Below, piece after piece: positions 6,409 to 9,139 of a DNA stretch of 9,139 bases. The notes under the pieces were generated by a model. That model was not told where the DNA came from. It saw nothing but the letters and a program-made list of their open reading frames with translations, and did not search any database. The stretch is from Veillonellaceae bacterium UBA5809 (GTDB lineage Bacteria > Bacillota > Negativicutes > Veillonellales > Dialisteraceae). Position numbers and translations under genes: made by a program. The stretch spans positions 1 to 9,139 of the forward strand of contig DIDD01000030.1 in NCBI GenBank assembly GCA_002417965.1, given 5' to 3'. Position 1 is the first letter of the stretch, and the number at the start of each line of letters is the position of its first letter.

Positions 6409-6429
6409 CTACTCGACATAAATTTGCAA
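6401..6429 (-). promoter_or_regulatory. Sigma-A-type promoter of the ars operon
   Basis: On the minus strand TTGCAA (6429-6424) and TATCAT (6406-6401) are separated by 17 bp. The -10 hexamer lies inside the operator palindrome, the typical layout for ArsR repression. Confidence 0.65.
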
Positions 6430-6463
6430 GTAATTGTTTAAAATTTTTACATTGCGGCAAAAC

Positions 6464-6506
6464 AATAACCGGTTAAGATAATATGATTTCATCTTAACCG
6501 GTTATT
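6464..6506. terminator. Long hairpin, possible terminator for the rRNA methyltransferase transcript
   Basis: A 16-bp perfect stem (6464-6479 with 6491-6506, 11-nt loop) contains the 10-bp palindrome TAACCGGTTA in each arm. On the minus strand it is followed by ATTGTTTTGCC, a modest U-rich tract. It would end transcription arriving from the methyltransferase gene before the ars promoter, although it lies about 250 bp after that stop codon. The doubled palindrome could alternatively be a protein-binding site. Confidence 0.5.
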
Positions 6507-6749
6507 TGTGGTTCTATAACACGAACATTCTATTTATTCCACATCCAACCTGCTCACTCACAAAACCATTTTTCCACAAAACATCCAACTTATACACTCA
6601 TGAGCCCATTATCCAACCCACCGTCTAAACTATCAAAAAATGGATTGCGTTGATATGTTCCCATGGGGTGATGAAAATTCGATTTTAAGTTTCTCATTTT
6701 TAATCTCAAAATAGTGGAAATAGCTTATTTACTACACTTTCCAGCGTTT
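6507..6749. other. AT-rich spacer without a supported gene; degenerate GTTGGAT repeats
   Basis: This stretch separates the arsenic island from the GC-richer chromosome. On the minus strand the word GTTGGAT occurs three times (starting near 6621, 6589 and 6549), the first two copies followed some 15-30 nt on by GAGTG. This gives a decayed repeat of roughly 28-40 bp. The longest open frame is a 35-codon minus-strand ORF (6697-6590, MRNLKSNFHHPMG...), which has no ribosome-binding site, so it is not called as a gene. No IS ends or tRNA were seen. Confidence 0.5.
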
Positions 6750-8120
6750 TTACTTTCCCGCCCTAGACATCAAAGCTACGCACTCGACGTGCATGGTCTG
6801 AGGAAACATGTCCACGGGCTGCACGGTACTGATTTCATAGCCCAATTCCCTCAGCCGGGCCGCGTCGCGGGCCATGGTGGCCGGGTTGCAGGAAACGTAG
6901 ACAATTTTCTTCGGTCCCATGTGCGCCGCTGCCCGGAGTACTTCTTCGCTGCAGCCGGCCCGCACGGGATCACAGACGATCACATCGGGACGGATGCCTT
7001 TGTCCACCAGATCCGGCATCACTTTGCCGGCATCGCCGGCGATGAATTCCGTATTGTCAATGTGATTCATATCCGCATTCATGCGGGCGTCGTTGACGGC
7101 CGGTTTTACAATCTCAATGCCGATGACTTTTTTTGCCTGGCGGGCCATGCAGAGGGAGATGGTGCCCGTTCCGCAGTAGGCATCAATGACTGTTTCCGTT
7201 CCTGTCAGTCCGCAGAATGACAGGGCCGTCCGGTATAAGATGTCCGCCTGTTCTTTATTGACCTGAAAGAAGGAATAGGGTGAGATACGGAAGTGCAGTC
7301 CGCACAGTTCTTCTTCAATGGTTTCACTGCCCCACAGATGGTTCATGACTGGGCCGAGGACAACATTGGTGGGCCGGTTCTGAATGTTGTGCCAGGCAGA
7401 GGACAGTCCGGGCAGATCTTTTCTGACGGCTTCCGTCCAGTCTGTGTGACTGCCTGTTTCACGGTCTGCCGTGACGAGCACGGCCATGACGCGGTTGTTT
7501 TCTCCTACCCTCCCCATGATATGCCGGAGGCTTCCCCTTTTTTCTGTTTCTTCGTAAGGGACGGCTCCGGTCCGGTCGGCCCAGGCGAGAAGGCTCTGCA
7601 TGAGGCGGTTGTTTTCTTCCTTCTGGAGCAGACAGGACTCTGTGGGAACTATTCGGTGGCTTCCCGCCGCATAGAATCCCGCCTGCACGTGACCTTTGAC
7701 GCCTCCTGTGGGAATCATCATTTTATTCCGGTAATTCCATGGATGGGCCGCCCCGAGAATCGGACGGATGCAGTCTCCGCTGCCTCCTCCTATACGTACC
7801 ACAGCATCGGTCACCCGCTGCTGTTTCATGGCAAGCTGTCCTTCGTAGGACAGGTGGGAAATCTGGCATCCTCCGCAGAGGCCGTATACGGGGCATACCG
7901 GCTGAACTCTCCAGGGGGAGGGCGTCAGGATTTTTTCCAGTACGGCTTTGGCATAATTCTTCTTGATCATCTGGATACAGGCTTTGACCGTTTCACCCGG
8001 AATGGCTCCGGGAATGAACACGGTGAATCCCTGCACTTTCCCGATTCCCTCTCCGGACACACCCATGCCCGTGACTGCTATTTCATAAATTTTCTGATTT
8101 TCAACCGGCTGTGTTTTCAT
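6750..8120 (-). CDS. rlmD: 23S rRNA (uracil-C5)-methyltransferase, RlmD/RlmCD (TrmA/RumA) family
   Basis: This protein makes m5U in 23S rRNA using SAM; Gram-positive members often modify two sites (RlmCD), which sequence alone cannot decide. From the ATG at 8120 it has 456 residues. It carries an N-terminal TRAM RNA-binding domain (about 10-66), an iron-sulfur cluster motif with Cys76, 82, 85 (CPVYGLCGGC) and Cys163, SAM-binding DAYCGTGTISL (313-323), catalytic Cys411 in YVSCNP, and closing FPQTMHVE. AAAGGGG is 6 nt before this ATG but touches the alternative ATG at 8126, so the shorter form is preferred. An oddity is DPVRAGC at 384-390, where the family normally has DPPR. Its base composition is visibly GC-richer than that of the ars genes. 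It is divergent from the PARG gene. Confidence 0.92.
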   Translation of the reverse strand: MKTQPVENQKIYEIAVTGMGVSGEGIGKVQGFTVFIPGAIPGETVKACIQMIKKNYAKAVLEKILTPSPWRVQPVCPVYGLCGGCQISHLSYEGQLAMKQQRVTDAVVRIGGGSGDCIRPILGAAHPWNYRNKMMIPTGGVKGHVQAGFYAAGSHRIVPTESCLLQKEENNRLMQSLLAWADRTGAVPYEETEKRGSLRHIMGRVGENNRVMAVLVTADRETGSHTDWTEAVRKDLPGLSSAWHNIQNRPTNVVLGPVMNHLWGSETIEEELCGLHFRISPYSFFQVNKEQADILYRTALSFCGLTGTETVIDAYCGTGTISLCMARQAKKVIGIEIVKPAVNDARMNADMNHIDNTEFIAGDAGKVMPDLVDKGIRPDVIVCDPVRAGCSEEVLRAAAHMGPKKIVYVSCNPATMARDAARLRELGYEISTVQPVDMFPQTMHVECVALMSRAGK

Positions 8121-8139
8121 AGACATCCCCTTTTATTGT

Positions 8140-8145
8140 ATTATA
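8140..8145 (-). promoter_or_regulatory. Possible -10 element for the rRNA methyltransferase gene
   Basis: TATAAT on the minus strand lies about 20 bp before the start codon. No good -35 hexamer is found at 16-18 bp upstream, so the call is weak. Confidence 0.3.
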
Positions 8146-8261
8146 TATCATATTGATAAAATTTTGCCGTTTTCTTCTCTTTATATCTCCTGTACCGATA
8201 TTTTCCTGGACCGGGAGCGTTAAAATAAGGGAAGAATGTATTGGAAGGGGGGCCTCCCGTG

Positions 8262-9080
8262 ATGAATGAGAGGGCGTTCAACCGGATCGTAGCAAAGAAG
8301 AATCTCCGCTGCCTGGAACAGGGCTGGTATGAGGCAGACGGTGGAAAGCATGCTTTTTCTTTGTCTCCGATGGAAAGGAAAAAAGCCATATTGATCACAC
8401 CGTCTCTATGCCGGATATATGTGCAGCATTTTTTAAGGCATCTTTCCTTCCTCACTGCTTCCGTGACTGTGGTTCCGGAGGATTCACTGGCCTGTCCGTC
8501 CGCTCTGGTGATGAATTTCGCCAGTCCGGTTCATCCGGGCGGAGGGTATCTGGAAGGTTCCGGGGCGCAGGAGGAATGTCTGTGCCGGGAAAGCAGTCTG
8601 TATGAATCTCTCGTGTCCCCCGCTGCCCGGCCCATGTATGAAATCAACCGCCGTGTCCGGGATCCCATGGAATCGGATGCTATGATTCTGTCTCCCCATG
8701 TGGAGGTGTTCCGCCTGGGCCGGGACAGAGATTATGCCTTCCGCTGCCCTTCCGTAAAGACTGCCGTATTGTCCGTGCCGGCTCCCAATCTGCTGGGAAA
8801 GGCCCATGGACAGCCCCGTGCCCTCATCCGGGAAACGGTATGCCGAAGAATTCGTAATGTCCTGGCCTGTGCCGCTTTTTACGGGTATTCTTCTCTGACG
8901 CTGGGCGCCTGGGGATGCGGTATTTTCGGCCATGACCCGGCAGATATGGCGGCTTCTTTTGATCAGGTCCTGTACCGGGAGCAGTGGGCTTCCCTATTTG
9001 CCGGTATCCGTTTCGCCGTGTATGATTCTCCTGGATCGATGCAGAAGAATTATGATGCTTTTGCCCGTCAGTTTGTATAG
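8262..9080 (+). CDS. Bacterial-type poly(ADP-ribose) glycohydrolase (TIGR02452/PARG macrodomain family)
   Basis: This cytoplasmic hydrolase family removes ADP-ribose chains or units from modified targets, releasing ADP-ribose. The 272-residue protein has the PARG signature: NFASPVHPGGGYLEGSGAQEE (85-105), with the GGG loop at 93-95 and the catalytic Glu in QEE at 103-105. The later block LGAWGCGIFGHDP (214-226) is the macrodomain segment that closes on the ligand. An N-terminal helical region (1-75) precedes the fold, as in other bacterial PARGs. The ATG at 8262 has a GGAAGGGGGG tract 9 nt upstream; an in-frame TTG at 8241 would place that tract in the coding region. It is divergent from the rRNA methyltransferase gene and 15 bp ahead of an isochorismatase-family gene, so the two are probably co-transcribed. 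No ADP-ribosyltransferase is seen nearby. Confidence 0.88.
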   Translation: MNERAFNRIVAKKNLRCLEQGWYEADGGKHAFSLSPMERKKAILITPSLCRIYVQHFLRHLSFLTASVTVVPEDSLACPSALVMNFASPVHPGGGYLEGSGAQEECLCRESSLYESLVSPAARPMYEINRRVRDPMESDAMILSPHVEVFRLGRDRDYAFRCPSVKTAVLSVPAPNLLGKAHGQPRALIRETVCRRIRNVLACAAFYGYSSLTLGAWGCGIFGHDPADMAASFDQVLYREQWASLFAGIRFAVYDSPGSMQKNYDAFARQFV

Positions 9081-9095
9081 AAAGGATATTTTCTT

Positions 9096-9139
9096 ATGAA
9101 TACCGCTTTTCTTCCCATCGATATCCAGAATGATTATTT
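9096..9139 (+). CDS. Isochorismatase-family cysteine hydrolase, 5' end only
   Basis: AAAGGA lies 9 nt before an ATG that begins MNTAFLPIDIQNDY, and the gene is cut by the window end after 14 codons. The IDIQNDY(F) string matches the opening of isochorismatase-like hydrolases (nicotinamidases, ureidoacrylate and other amidohydrolases), where the Asp is part of the Asp-Lys-Cys catalytic set. Substrate cannot be judged from so little. Following a PARG gene by 15 bp, an NAD- or nicotinamide-related role is possible (inference). Confidence 0.6.
   Translation, partial: MNTAFLPIDIQNDY

Noticed and set aside
6530..6580. DnaA-box-like words (TTTTCCACA, TTATTCCACA), as a replication origin
   Set aside because: There is only one reasonable match, with no cluster, no dnaA/rep gene and no AT-rich unwinding arrangement.
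6590..6697. Minus-strand 35-codon ORF in the spacer
   Set aside because: It has no ribosome-binding site and no recognisable similarity, and it lies in repeat-like AT-rich DNA.
7293..8156. Long plus-strand open frame opposite the rRNA methyltransferase gene
   Set aside because: It is a shadow of a GC-rich gene with clear family motifs on the minus strand.
8141..8455. Minus-strand frame overlapping the PARG start
   Set aside because: It has no motif and no ribosome-binding site, and it conflicts with the well-supported PARG gene.
1..9139. CRISPR array, tRNA or rRNA genes, complete insertion sequences
   Set aside because: Both strands were read; no regularly spaced repeats, no cloverleaf or rRNA sequence, and no transposase were recognised.

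Overview
The window reads as a Bacillota chromosome, most likely a Negativicutes-type gut organism. This is inferred from strong AGGAG ribosome-binding sites, the style of the large serine recombinase, a NiCo riboswitch and the RlmD/PARG homologues. The genus cannot be fixed from the sequence. There are two compositional halves. Bases 1 to about 6,700 are AT-rich to balanced and hold metal-resistance genes and recombinase debris. Bases from about 6,750 to the end are visibly GC-richer and hold housekeeping-type genes.

Left part (1-2671). A large serine recombinase gene is split. Its coiled-coil portion enters from the left edge and stops at a Gln codon (253-255). Its last 35 codons, starting again at a Gln codon, lie at 2564-2671. 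The two pieces fit together with no residue lost. Between them lie 2.3 kb: a YgjP-like zinc metallopeptidase fused in frame to the recombinase fragment (+), a cation diffusion facilitator gene on the minus strand preceded by a NiCo (czcD) riboswitch with an overlapping intrinsic terminator, and the 3' remnant of a branched-chain amino-acid (LivK-type) binding-protein gene.

Middle part (2704-6429). A complete arsenic resistance operon runs leftwards: arsR, arsD, arsA, acr3. Its promoter overlaps a 48-bp near-perfect palindrome, the probable ArsR operator. ArsR senses As(III)/Sb(III), ArsD carries the metalloid to the ArsA ATPase, and Acr3 is the As(III) efflux carrier.

Right part (6430-9139). 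A gene-poor, AT-rich stretch with a long hairpin and a short degenerate repeat separates the island from a divergent pair: a 23S rRNA uracil-C5-methyltransferase (minus) and a bacterial poly(ADP-ribose) glycohydrolase (plus). A tightly coupled isochorismatase-family hydrolase gene follows the latter and is cut by the window edge.

Together the left two thirds look like a metal-resistance patch (Ni/Co and As) assembled around a broken mobile-element integrase and placed beside ordinary chromosomal genes.
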